64,000 nt of DNA, from positions 1 through 64,000 of the forward strand of contig NZ_JAMQBK010000060.1 of NCBI RefSeq assembly GCF_023701485.1. Reading direction: 5' to 3'. The translations under genes and the position numbers were made by a program. Position 1 is the stretch's first letter. The number at the start of each line of letters is the position of its first letter. The notes below the pieces were generated by a model. The model saw only the letters and a program-made list of their open reading frames with translations, did not search any database and was not told the origin of the DNA. Source of the DNA: Aporhodopirellula aestuarii (GTDB taxonomy: Bacteria; Planctomycetota; Planctomycetia; Pirellulales; Pirellulaceae). This document shows, piece after piece, positions 46,332-54,684 of this stretch.

Positions 46332-47294
46332 ATGAAAAAACGCTTCGTCCTTTTCACCGCTGCGATTCTGGCTGTCAGTTTCGCGATGGAACTCCCGATT
46401 TCCTCGATCGCTTCCGCCCAACCTCCAGGAGGCGGTGATCGCGGCAACCGAGGTGGACAGGCTGGTGGCGGCATGCGAGGTGGAGGATTCGGTGGCGGAG
46501 GCTTCACCCGGGGCGGTGGAGGTGACCCTGCCATGGCGTTGTTGCGATCGCCTGAGGTTCGCGAAGAGATCGGCTGTGACACCGAACAAGAAGTAGCGCT
46601 CAAGAAAATCGAAGAACAAATCCGCAACCAACCGCGCGAAAACAGCGGCATGGATTTTCGAAATGCCAGCCAAGAAGAACGAGCCGAGTTCTTCAGCAAG
46701 ATGCAAGCAGAACAGAAAAAACAAGCTGCCAAGCATCGCGAATTGCTCGAAGAAGTTTTGATGATGCCAGGGCAGATGGAGCGTCTCGACCAACTCGTCC
46801 TGCAACGGCGTGGCTTGATGGCCCTCGCTGACACCGAAATCCAAGATCAGCTCGAAATGACCCAAGAGCAACGCGAACAACTACAAACCGTTCGCACCGA
46901 ACAAGAAAACAAAATGCGCGAACGGATGCGGTCACTGATGCAATCGGGCGATCGAAGCGGCATCCGTGAAAAGATGGAAGAAATTCGCGACGAAATCGAA
47001 AAGGACGTTTTGGCCGTTTTGACAAGTGACCAAAAAGCCAAATTCGAAGAAATGAAAGGCAAACCTTTCGACTTCGGAGACGTGGGCGGCCGCGGTGGTG
47101 ATCGTGGCGGAGATCGCGGTGGTGATCGTGGCGGAGATCGAGGCGCTCGGGGTGGCGACCGAGGCGGGGATCGCGGTGGCGACCGCGGAGCTCGTGGTGG
47201 TGACCGGGGCGGCGATCGCGGTGGCGACCGCGGAGCTCGCGGCGGTGACCGGGGCGATCGTGGTGGTGACAACAGTAGTGATGATGAGGCCTGA
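46332..47294 (+). CDS. Exported coiled-coil protein with GGDR repeat tail
   Basis: 320 aa. A signal peptide is clear (MKKRFVLFTAAILAVSFAM, cleavage near ASA). A Gly/Arg-rich segment (about 31-65) is followed by about 180 residues of charged helix rich in Glu, Gln, Lys and Met, with a Spy/CpxP-like look (ELLEEVLMMPGQMERLDQL, LTSDQKAKFEEMKGKPF). The C-terminal 60 residues are GGDR repeats. By analogy to Spy-like proteins it may be a periplasmic chaperone or sensor, but the repeat tail is unusual for that group. It stands alone. Confidence 0.85.
   Translation: MKKRFVLFTAAILAVSFAMELPISSIASAQPPGGGDRGNRGGQAGGGMRGGGFGGGGFTRGGGGDPAMALLRSPEVREEIGCDTEQEVALKKIEEQIRNQPRENSGMDFRNASQEERAEFFSKMQAEQKKQAAKHRELLEEVLMMPGQMERLDQLVLQRRGLMALADTEIQDQLEMTQEQREQLQTVRTEQENKMRERMRSLMQSGDRSGIREKMEEIRDEIEKDVLAVLTSDQKAKFEEMKGKPFDFGDVGGRGGDRGGDRGGDRGGDRGARGGDRGGDRGGDRGARGGDRGGDRGGDRGARGGDRGDRGGDNSSDDEA
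47094..47273 (+). repeat. GGDR coding repeat with 15-residue super-repeat
   Basis: In-frame 12-base units encode GGDR. After one lone GGDR, three copies of a longer unit (three GGDR then GAR, 45 bases) follow, then a degenerate end (GGDR, GDR, GGDN). Synonymous differences between units show the repeat is not freshly made. Confidence 0.9.
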
Positions 47295-47313
47295 GACTCT
47301 TCATCACCACCCG

Positions 47314-47607
47314 TCACTCACTCGACAACAGCCGATCTACTAGCGAATGCATGTTGTCGCGAAAACCCGTTAGGGTTGAATCGGCTAACACCTCGGAACG
47401 GTCGCTATTCAAGATCGCAGCAGCCAACGGTTTGTGCTGCTTCCAGTCTTCGAGTGTGAACCCGCGGATATCAACGTAGACGTCACTCAGATCACTGGTG
47501 ACTTTGGGAACCATGAAAATACCATCTTGTCCACGGACAAGATGGTAATGCATTGCGCCGTACATCATCGCCGCGCCCAAAATGATGCCGAAGAAAAATC
47601 GTGACAT
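47314..47607 (-). CDS. Small single-helix membrane protein
   Basis: 97 aa from the ATG at 47607. A hydrophobic N-terminus (FFFGIILGAAMMYGAM) serves as a membrane anchor. The remainder is soluble and probably periplasmic, with DLSDVYVDIRGFTLEDWKQHKPLAAAI, broken at DIRGFT. A longer start adds 13 residues without conserved features. No family recognised. It is convergent with the GGDR protein gene (19-base gap). Confidence 0.7.
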   Translation of the reverse strand: MSRFFFGIILGAAMMYGAMHYHLVRGQDGIFMVPKVTSDLSDVYVDIRGFTLEDWKQHKPLAAAILNSDRSEVLADSTLTGFRDNMHSLVDRLLSSE

Positions 47608-47723
47608 CGATGTCGTTCCTTCTATGGTGACCGATAAAAAGTCCAAGTGTGACCTGTCGTTCCAGGTTCGCTGAGACAGGCTATCCTTGGCTCCTGCCTC
47701 CGTAAAGGCAAGCCGTCATGCGG

Positions 47724-48104
47724 TCATCGGTTCGGATGATCGTAATATCCGAGCGAGCTGCGAACCTGCTTCGGATCAATCAAGAAATCGGCAACTCGCC
47801 CGCGATCACGTGAAAATCGGGGCAAGTAGCGGACGCATCCCCAGGCTCCCGCCGCCGCAGAGAGCATCAGCCAGACGGCCCCAAAAGAGGGCAATCGGGC
47901 CACTTCCAGATCCCAAAACACGCTCATGCTCAACAGGGTCGGGCCGCCGATGACCTCGGTACCGAAAATCATCCCGATCACGATTTTGAGCGACACTTCG
48001 GCGCCGCTCTGCGATTTTTTCCGGCGACCGGGTGCCCATTTCGCTGAATGAAAATCGTTTCTTCGGGACGTTTGGGTTCGCATTGTTCGCTTCCGTAAGA
48101 TCAT
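47724..48104 (-). CDS. Small membrane protein, two predicted helices
   Basis: 126 aa from the ATG at 48104; an ATG at 48083 is an alternative start. A basic N-terminus of about 35 residues precedes hydrophobic segments near 40-60 (IVIGMIFGTEVIGG) and 72-92 (FGAVWLMLSAAAGAWGCVRYL), and a basic tail follows. No family recognised. It lies 39 bases downstream of pgl on the same strand and may be co-transcribed with it. Confidence 0.65.
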   Translation of the reverse strand: MILRKRTMRTQTSRRNDFHSAKWAPGRRKKSQSGAEVSLKIVIGMIFGTEVIGGPTLLSMSVFWDLEVARLPSFGAVWLMLSAAAGAWGCVRYLPRFSRDRGRVADFLIDPKQVRSSLGYYDHPNR

Positions 48105-48143
48105 CCAGTGATGCGTCGCGGAGCGATTCTCATACCAGAGAGG

Positions 48144-48863
48144 CTACAGTTTTTCAGCAGCTGCGCCGTCGACATAGAAAACGACGTCGCCCTCATTAAT
48201 GTAGGAGGCCGGATAGGTCTCAAAGGCACCTCGATGTTGAATGACGTCCGCGAGCACGTCCGCTTTTGCTTTGCCGGTCACCAAAAACACAATCTTTGCC
48301 GCCGCCTTAATGACGGGGCCGGTCAATGTGATTCTTGTTTGGCCCGAAACGGGATGTTGTGCTACTTCGCACACACGAGACGACTCTAACAACTCACGTT
48401 GGTGCGGAAAGATGGAAGCCGTGTGCCCATCATCGCCCATTCCAAGGAGCATCAGATCGAATCGCGGCAACCCGGTCTCATCGGATGCTAAAGTCGCCCG
48501 GATTTCGTCTTCATAGCGGCCCCGCTCTTGCTCAGGATCTGCCTCACCATGAACGCGGTGGATGTTTTGATCAGCGATCCCTACTTTGTCGAAAAACAGT
48601 TCTTTCGCGACGCCGTAATTGCTTTCGGGATCATTAGGAGGAACGCATCGCTCGTCTCCCCAAAAAAAATGCAGTCGCGACCAATCCACCGCGTCTGAGT
48701 ACTCACTCGCCCACAAGTCGAACAGCATTTTGGGTGTGCTCCCGCCGGACAACGCGACGCAAATTTTGTCCTGCGATTGCGATCCCACCCACGCGGCGAA
48801 GTCCTTCGCAAACCCTGCGGCCAGCGATGAGGGATCGGCGAATTTTTTTGTTTCGACAGTCAT
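48144..48863 (-). CDS. pgl: 6-phosphogluconolactonase
   Basis: 239 aa. It hydrolyses 6-phosphogluconolactone in the oxidative pentose-phosphate pathway. The family start VALSGGSTPKMLFDLW, the HFFWGDERCVPPNDPESNYG block (split here as WGDERCVP and DPESNYG) and MGDDGHTASIFPH are all present, in the order seen in the DevB/Pgl proteins. Length is normal. No zwf or gnd is in the window. It is probably transcribed with the small membrane protein downstream. Confidence 0.95.
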   Translation of the reverse strand: MTVETKKFADPSSLAAGFAKDFAAWVGSQSQDKICVALSGGSTPKMLFDLWASEYSDAVDWSRLHFFWGDERCVPPNDPESNYGVAKELFFDKVGIADQNIHRVHGEADPEQERGRYEDEIRATLASDETGLPRFDLMLLGMGDDGHTASIFPHQRELLESSRVCEVAQHPVSGQTRITLTGPVIKAAAKIVFLVTGKAKADVLADVIQHRGAFETYPASYINEGDVVFYVDGAAAEKL

Positions 48864-49013
48864 GATGCTTTTGCAAGGTTAGGGAGTGAGTGATTTCTCG
48901 ACGTCGCGTCTCACGTTGTCACCGGAACCGGATCGGGTGACATCAGCGTGAGCCGGATATTCGCGACTTGGGCGACGTGCGCAGAAGATCAATGATTCAC
49001 AGCGATTTAAATC

Positions 49014-51014
49014 TTAGTGCAGCAGAAACGCGTTGAGAGACCATCCGGTATCCGTCGTCTCGACGAAGCTCGATGCGTTTTTGAAGAACTTCTTCACCTG
49101 CGAATATGGCGGCCACTTATTGGCATTCGGCCGTTCGATTTCTTCCTGCTCATCGTCTTCGAACAAACGACGAATGACCGACGCGAGCACCGAGTCACTG
49201 TCCTTGAGTTCCCCTCGACGCCGCAACTCGTACTTCGCTTGCAACGATTCTCGGAGCCGCACGATGCGTTGAATCGCAGGCTTCTCCCCACCAAATTCCT
49301 TGGTCGTTTTGAGCAGCTCCTTGATCTCATCTTGTTCGTTCAAGCCGTCGCCTGCCCCCGATCCGATTCGCTCAGCGACTTCGATCAAAAAGTCAACGTG
49401 GCTGGAAAACATTAAATAAGGCGTGGTCGAGCCGGGGCCTTTGCCGACCATCGCGATCGCCCATGTATCGAGCAGTGGCGGCTGTTTCTCTTCCATATCG
49501 TCCTCGCCGCCGAAATCGTCAAAAAAGACTTCTTCCTCGATTTCACCTTCGCCACGTTGGACTTTCCAGATATCGACACCCTTTACCGACTCGACCAGCT
49601 GAACGTCGGGTTCGACCTCCATCGCCTTGGCGATCGCGTTGGCGATCACGTCTTGGTCGATCACTTCGATCGCGACCAGCAAACGCTCCGAATCGACGGT
49701 GATCGGTTCGGTATTGTCCGTGAGCAGCAACAGGTGCTCGCCGAGATTCGGCATCACGTTTTTCTCGATATCGATTTGTGGTCCTTCTTCGTCGTCACGA
49801 ATCCCAGCAATAGTCGGTCGAAAGATCTTGTCGTTAAAGGCTTCGTTGACGAGCGACTCCAAAGCCCAGAACGCTTCTTCCATTTTCCAATTCATTTGCG
49901 TGACTGTCGCGGTGGTTTTGGGGATCCAACCAGGCAACTCCTGCAAGTTTCCGTTGGGAAACTGCAGCACTCGGGCGGCCAAGCGATACCGATCCGGAAG
50001 ATCCGTCACCGGGGGTGCGTGCACGTATCCGCGATGCAACAGATCAAATTCGTCCTGGCGAACAACAACGGTCCCTCCCATCGCCTCTATCGCGTCGAAG
50101 CCTTGATTCTCAAGCAAATTGAGAATCTTCACTTTGTTACCCCGATCGACTTTGGCAACATCCCGCAAGATGCGGCCCATCGAAAGCGGCCTCACGTACC
50201 ACTGAAATGTGGAACCCGGCTTCTTCACCTCAATTCGATCGCTAACTTGCTCGGCAACCGCCTTGAATAACGGAGCCTCCTCGACGGGTTCGGCGAGTCC
50301 TCCGTTAGGAATCGCCTCAAGCATGTCGATCACGACCGTGTCTCGGTTGGAGGCGATGATACGGTCTTCGGTCACCGCGATGACGACCTGTTCGATCTTT
50401 AGCTGGCCGGGGCGGGTTTTCGGCTGGTAAACCCGAATCGTTTCACCGAACTTCTCAACATCGGTGCGCGTTGCCCCGTCCGCTTTCAAATCTTGATCAA
50501 TCCGATCGACGACGCTGATCGCTTGCTGATGATTGCCACGAATATCCGCGACCACGCACAAACACGAAGGTCGACGCCGATCATTCTCAAATGGCAACCA
50601 AGCGACGACGACTTCCCCAGACGCAATCTCGTAGAATTCTTTCGGTCGTACACCGATCTTGTCGCCCACGTTGCTCCACAGCGCGCCGTCGGCACCCAGA
50701 TTGGCCTCGATCAGAGGTCGCATTAAGTCATCTTCGCCCAGCTCGTGCAGCGTCGTTTCCTGCCAAGACGCAGCTAAGACCGGCATGTTGGCGACCCAGG
50801 CGACTCCCGCCGCATCGGCAGGCAATAACCGCAATCCACTGACGTAACCGTTGGCTACGGCGTTTTGCGGCCGTCCACCGAGTACTGTCGCGACGACGAA
50901 CAGCGAAAAGAACAGAAGATGGAGATGATTCGATTGAAAACGATGGATCACGTTGGATTCCGCGAAAGATTGTTTTGGGGGGAATTCGAGGACTATGCAT
51001 GGTATCTCACGCAT
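49014..51014 (-). CDS. Large exported protein of unknown function
   Basis: 666 aa from the ATG at 51014, chosen because the hydrophobic export segment (LHLLFFSLFVVATVLGG) begins about 25 residues later. The remainder is soluble, with two regions of alternating strands and helices (RLLPADAAGVAWVANM and later RLLVAIEVIDQDVI) that might be related halves. An acidic loop lies near 520-545. No catalytic motif is obvious. Planctomycetes carry many exported proteins of this size; I do not recognise this one. It is followed by no close gene, and 179 bases separate its start from the porin stop upstream. Confidence 0.8.
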   Translation of the reverse strand: MREIPCIVLEFPPKQSFAESNVIHRFQSNHLHLLFFSLFVVATVLGGRPQNAVANGYVSGLRLLPADAAGVAWVANMPVLAASWQETTLHELGEDDLMRPLIEANLGADGALWSNVGDKIGVRPKEFYEIASGEVVVAWLPFENDRRRPSCLCVVADIRGNHQQAISVVDRIDQDLKADGATRTDVEKFGETIRVYQPKTRPGQLKIEQVVIAVTEDRIIASNRDTVVIDMLEAIPNGGLAEPVEEAPLFKAVAEQVSDRIEVKKPGSTFQWYVRPLSMGRILRDVAKVDRGNKVKILNLLENQGFDAIEAMGGTVVVRQDEFDLLHRGYVHAPPVTDLPDRYRLAARVLQFPNGNLQELPGWIPKTTATVTQMNWKMEEAFWALESLVNEAFNDKIFRPTIAGIRDDEEGPQIDIEKNVMPNLGEHLLLLTDNTEPITVDSERLLVAIEVIDQDVIANAIAKAMEVEPDVQLVESVKGVDIWKVQRGEGEIEEEVFFDDFGGEDDMEEKQPPLLDTWAIAMVGKGPGSTTPYLMFSSHVDFLIEVAERIGSGAGDGLNEQDEIKELLKTTKEFGGEKPAIQRIVRLRESLQAKYELRRRGELKDSDSVLASVIRRLFEDDEQEEIERPNANKWPPYSQVKKFFKNASSFVETTDTGWSLNAFLLH

Positions 51015-51193
51015 ATTACCAGCGAAATGGTGCCAGCCAACCGCCAGCCACAACAAGTGGAAAACACCCCTCCCGCAGAGGTAAGACACCCGTTCAGGCT
51101 CATGCAAAAAGACGAGTACGGCAACAATCGTTACCGCCTCGTCTTAAATGGTTCACAGAGAACAACGATTCAGCGATGTGCTGACGTTTTCGT

Positions 51194-52564
51194 CTAGAAC
51201 AAGAAAATGGTGTCGATCCCAAACGTCGTTTGCTGATCGTCGTCGTTTTCCAAAATGCCTGTCGCAACACCATCGACCCAGTCCCAGCGGACTTCAGGTC
51301 GGACCAACACGTTGGCGTGTGGTTTGAAGTTAGCACCTAGGGTGCACGCATAAATGTCGACCTCATTGTCAAACACGCCTGAGGCTTGATACCACTCGAA
51401 GCGTGAACCGAGAGCCAAGCAATCGCTCACCGTATAGATCAGATAATTGTTCATCCCGATCGTATCGCGGAGAACATTGCCCGCTGCGTTTTTGGTGCGA
51501 AGGTAGTCCGATTGGCCGATGTACTGGATCTTGTCCGTGACCGTCACGTCAGACACGATCGAGTGCATGTATCCACGTTCGCTCTGACCACCGTCCGGGA
51601 AAGCTTTACTGAAACGACCCGCGGTCGTGGCGTACGTGACGGTGTAGTTATCCGTCAATGACACCGTCGCTCCGCCCAAGAACGAGTCGCCGTTGTCTTC
51701 AAAACCACTGTCCCAACCAAGCGTGTAACCACCGTAAGCCGTGATGTCATCACAGGCTTCATAAGTGAACAGCGCCCCCGTATGGGTAAACGGCTCGCTG
51801 TTGTACATCGTGTAGGCGTGGCTGTAGAAGAAGTTGTCTGGTGCCGCGACGACTTCATAACCGATCAGGGTGAAAAAGTGACCAAACTTCACCGACAGGT
51901 CGCCATAGCCGATCTCGCCGTAGACCTGTGGCAACGCATGGCCGTAGCCATTGTCCGTCGAACCGTGGTCCCAATCGTTGTCCCAGTGGTCGTTATTGAT
52001 ACCGAATGCCTGGGTATCCTGAGCATCGGTACCGTAGACGTAATCAATACGTCCACCGAAATCGAACCCTGAGCTCGTGTCGATGGCTTTTTCGGCATAC
52101 AACCAAGCTTGATGCAATTGGTACTCATCAGGACGATTGTTAAAAAGTGGCACAGCCTTGGTGTGATACCCAAACTGAGTCCAACCGCCGACGGTAATGC
52201 CGTGAGCTTCGCCGAAGAGCGAGAACGGCTCGCCGAGGTCGCACTGACAACCGTTGAGCAAGAAACCACCGGCTTCGTCGCAGCCACAACTTTCATCAGT
52301 ACAGTAACCGCCCATGTCGCAATCGCATGGCGATTCGCAACCACAGTCGCTTTCGTAGACTGGCGATGCGTCACATTCAGAACCGCCTCCGCAGAAACCG
52401 ACCTGCTGGATTTGTCCAGCATTCTGGCTCGTCTGCTGATAAATCGCGTCGGAGACAAAGGTATCCTGAGCTGTTGCCATTGTCGCCGTGGGGCCGACTG
52501 AACCCCAGGTCGCAGCGGCAATCCCGCAAATAGCCAACAATAATTTAGATCGTTTAGATTTCAT
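51194..52564 (-). CDS. Outer-membrane beta-barrel (BBP2-like porin) with Cys-rich N-terminal segment
   Basis: 456 aa. Signal peptide at about 1-32. Residues 58-108 contain 11 cysteines in short CxC and CxxxC-like groups, forming a separate disulfide-rich or metal-binding module. The rest has alternating hydrophobic beta strands with aromatic girdles (VGGWTQFGYHTKA, VKFGHFFTLIGYEVV, FGIDTIFLF) and ends in Phe, as outer-membrane barrels do. Its barrel matches the BBP2 type of planctomycete proteins. It would form a channel in the outer membrane. A good Shine-Dalgarno lies at 52575-52581. It stands as a single gene. Confidence 0.88.
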   Translation of the reverse strand: MKSKRSKLLLAICGIAAATWGSVGPTATMATAQDTFVSDAIYQQTSQNAGQIQQVGFCGGGSECDASPVYESDCGCESPCDCDMGGYCTDESCGCDEAGGFLLNGCQCDLGEPFSLFGEAHGITVGGWTQFGYHTKAVPLFNNRPDEYQLHQAWLYAEKAIDTSSGFDFGGRIDYVYGTDAQDTQAFGINNDHWDNDWDHGSTDNGYGHALPQVYGEIGYGDLSVKFGHFFTLIGYEVVAAPDNFFYSHAYTMYNSEPFTHTGALFTYEACDDITAYGGYTLGWDSGFEDNGDSFLGGATVSLTDNYTVTYATTAGRFSKAFPDGGQSERGYMHSIVSDVTVTDKIQYIGQSDYLRTKNAAGNVLRDTIGMNNYLIYTVSDCLALGSRFEWYQASGVFDNEVDIYACTLGANFKPHANVLVRPEVRWDWVDGVATGILENDDDQQTTFGIDTIFLF

Positions 52565-52941
52565 CTTTAGTGGATCCTTCCCCCGATGGTGCCCTTGATT
52601 TCAACGGTCTACTTCCATCCCGCCCACTCTGTCTCGCTGTCGTCCGTGAACAGCGGTTTGAGGGTCGTCCACCCTACAAAATAAGGCGACTGAGTGATGC
52701 AAGTCCCTAAATCAAGGCGTTAAGTTCACAACAGTCGTATCGGCCCGCATAATCGTCAAAATTAAGACCATCGGCACGAAAAGACCTCTCAGAACGCAAT
52801 CCGACGGCCAGAAAGTTAACCTGTTCCGATTACGGGGCTTTTAACTCAGCTTGTTTGTGAATTTTCGTCGCGACCACCCCCGACGCGGCCAGAGAAATCT
52901 AAATTCTCAGCTGATCGCGGCTTCTCAGAACGAGGCGATGT
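52565..52941. other. 377-base non-coding interval upstream of the porin
   Basis: It holds the porin leader with its Shine-Dalgarno site (52575-52581) and presumably its promoter, which I could not place with confidence. I see no reading frame of more than about 40 codons that looks real, and no tRNA or clear hairpin terminator. Confidence 0.5.
52575..52581 (-). promoter_or_regulatory. Shine-Dalgarno site of the porin gene
   Basis: GGAAGGA on the minus strand, 10 bases before the ATG at 52564. It is stronger than most starts in this window, in keeping with an abundant envelope protein. Confidence 0.7.
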
Positions 52942-53349
52942 TCAGCCCTCTAAACCCAATTCGTCGAGAATCTCTCGCACGAGGTCCACTTCGATCTGGC
53001 GATGCCCCTCACCGTCCGGATTGAGCAAGATCCCAAGTTCATCGTCGAGATAGTCCAGCAAAGTGCGGCCATCGACCCAAAAACCGCTCACCTCCGACTC
53101 CTCCTCAAACAGATCGCTTCGCGATTCGACAAACCGGCTGGCGTGTTTTTGGCTGGAAAACGCGACCAAATAATCGCGTCCCCCGCTCGTCGCGGTCAGC
53201 GCGCCCAAAACGTCGTCCGACTCTGCTTCCTCCGCCAAGTGAATCAATACGAATTGGCTCTCAACAAGCTGCTGCGTAATCGATGCGACGTCATGGCGCA
53301 AAATCGCTTCACGAAAGCTCTGACCGTTCAGCTCCGACTCGGCACCCAT
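52942..53349 (-). CDS. SseB-like N-terminal domain protein
   Basis: 135 aa. The segment GRDYLVAFSSQKHASRFVES near 76-95 resembles the SseB N-terminal domain, where a strand ending in VAF is followed by a short Thr/Ser helix. No membrane segment; overall acidic. The function of free SseB domains is not established. It faces the porin gene across 377 bases and is a single gene here. Confidence 0.7.
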   Translation of the reverse strand: MGAESELNGQSFREAILRHDVASITQQLVESQFVLIHLAEEAESDDVLGALTATSGGRDYLVAFSSQKHASRFVESRSDLFEEESEVSGFWVDGRTLLDYLDDELGILLNPDGEGHRQIEVDLVREILDELGLEG

Positions 53350-53662
53350 GAATGAACGTGACCCAAAAAGAGTATGGCAGGAGGCACTGCATCATCCATC
53401 GGGCAGCTACTGTTGACGGGAGAGGTCCGTTCCCACCGACCAAAAGTACTCACTTTCTCGAGTCGGCCCTGACAATATAACCAGTTTGGAGGAAATACAG
53501 AAGCAATGCATACCGTCGCGGCGCTACCACCCCCAATTTCCTGGCGATCGCGTCGAATCAATCGGCCCCAAAACGCTCCAAAACGGCTCATTCCATCCTC
53601 AAGATGGCGAGCCCGCAGCCCAAAACGCTGACCTCGAGCCCCCGGATCAGGTATTGGCTTCA
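53350..53662. other. 313-base interval with no supported gene
   Basis: Frames open here on both strands (for example 53486-53758 on plus and 53328-53708 on minus), but both have low-complexity translations, overlap the neighbouring genes and resemble no family. No terminator or RNA gene was recognised. Confidence 0.4.
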
Positions 53663-54664
53663 TCAGGTCAAACTGCCCGAACAACTGCTTCCGGCCCCCG
53701 CGGTACATCCGTAGCAGTGGTCAGCCAACGCAATCGGCCGCTCCACAAATTCGCTTAGCGATTCGATCGTCCACACTGTGGGCGACTCGATCGACAAATC
53801 CACCATCTGGTTGAAATCGCAATCGTAGATTCGGCCATCCCAACCGATCGAAATCAGCGACCGACACATCACTCCTTCGATAGCTGCGGGATTAAATGCG
53901 TCAGCCAACATTTTGAGGTAATCGTCAAAGACTCCTCGCTTGCGGAGATACTGAGCGTAACGCCGGATCGGAATGTTCGTGATCGCGAGCAACGAATCGA
54001 ATTCAATCGCGTACCGATTTCGAAGCTCGCGTCGATAATCGACCTCCAATGCGTCCTGAGCCGGTGGTAGATGCGGACCGGTGGGGTTGTAAACGAGGTC
54101 CAACCGAAGCCGACCATCGGTTTTTCCGGGAACGGCATACCCGAGTTCATTGAGCCGGCGCAACCCCTCGATGCTCCGCGTGAAAACCCCCTCACCTCGC
54201 TGTGAATCGACGTTGTCTTCCAAGTAACAAGGTAACGAGGCGATCACATCGATTCCGTTATCTGCCAAAAACGGGGCCACCCATTCGTAACCCGGCTCCG
54301 ACAAGATCGTGAGATTGCATCGATCGATGACGCGAATCCCCGCATCACGAAACAATTTGGCCATCTCGCGAAAATGCGGATTCATTTCGGGGGCGCCACC
54401 CGTCAGATCGATGGTCTTCAAACTCGGCGTCTCCATGGCGAGTTCCATCACCCGCCGGGCTACGTCGGCAGACATGTTTTCGCGTCGCTTGGTGGGCCCC
54501 GCGTCCACGTGACAATGTGTGCAAGTTTGATTGCAGAGTTTGCCCAAATTGATCTGAAGTTCGCTCAACTCACGACGCAAAAAACGCTCCCCGTTCGCTC
54601 GAATCCGCTGCGAGAAAGGCGTGACGACGCCCGTGGGCGAGTCATTCTGAACAATCGGGAGCAT
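53663..54664 (-). CDS. ArsS-like radical SAM protein
   Basis: 333 aa from the ATG at 54664. The radical SAM motif CNQTCTHC puts Cys44, Cys48 and Cys51 on the 4Fe-4S cluster. It is followed by LTGGAPEMNPHFR, and the C-terminal DUF3641-type region ends in HCYGCTAGAGSSCSGSL. This combination is the ArsS family (arsenosugar biosynthesis radical SAM protein), in which some members carry selenocysteine. Here the family's late cysteines are encoded as Cys. It lies 20 bases after a MacB/LolCDE-type permease gene on the same strand. No arsM or ars operon gene is in the window, so an arsenic role is not proven. Confidence 0.88.
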   Translation of the reverse strand: MLPIVQNDSPTGVVTPFSQRIRANGERFLRRELSELQINLGKLCNQTCTHCHVDAGPTKRRENMSADVARRVMELAMETPSLKTIDLTGGAPEMNPHFREMAKLFRDAGIRVIDRCNLTILSEPGYEWVAPFLADNGIDVIASLPCYLEDNVDSQRGEGVFTRSIEGLRRLNELGYAVPGKTDGRLRLDLVYNPTGPHLPPAQDALEVDYRRELRNRYAIEFDSLLAITNIPIRRYAQYLRKRGVFDDYLKMLADAFNPAAIEGVMCRSLISIGWDGRIYDCDFNQMVDLSIESPTVWTIESLSEFVERPIALADHCYGCTAGAGSSCSGSLT

Positions 54665-54684
54665 CGAAGATTGCCTGTAAAAAA

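Noticed and set aside
46693-47317. Overlapping minus-strand frames across the GGDR repeats
   Set aside because: They are repeat-derived frames (His/Arg- or Pro/Arg/Ser-rich) produced by reading the GGDR codons in reverse.
47630-47723. tRNA-like look (GTTCCAGGTTCGCTGAGACAGG)
   Set aside because: The segment lacks matching acceptor and anticodon stems, so it is not a tRNA gene.
53486-53758. Plus-strand reading frame in the gap before the ArsS-like gene
   Set aside because: It overlaps the ArsS-like gene, has low-complexity composition and matches no family.
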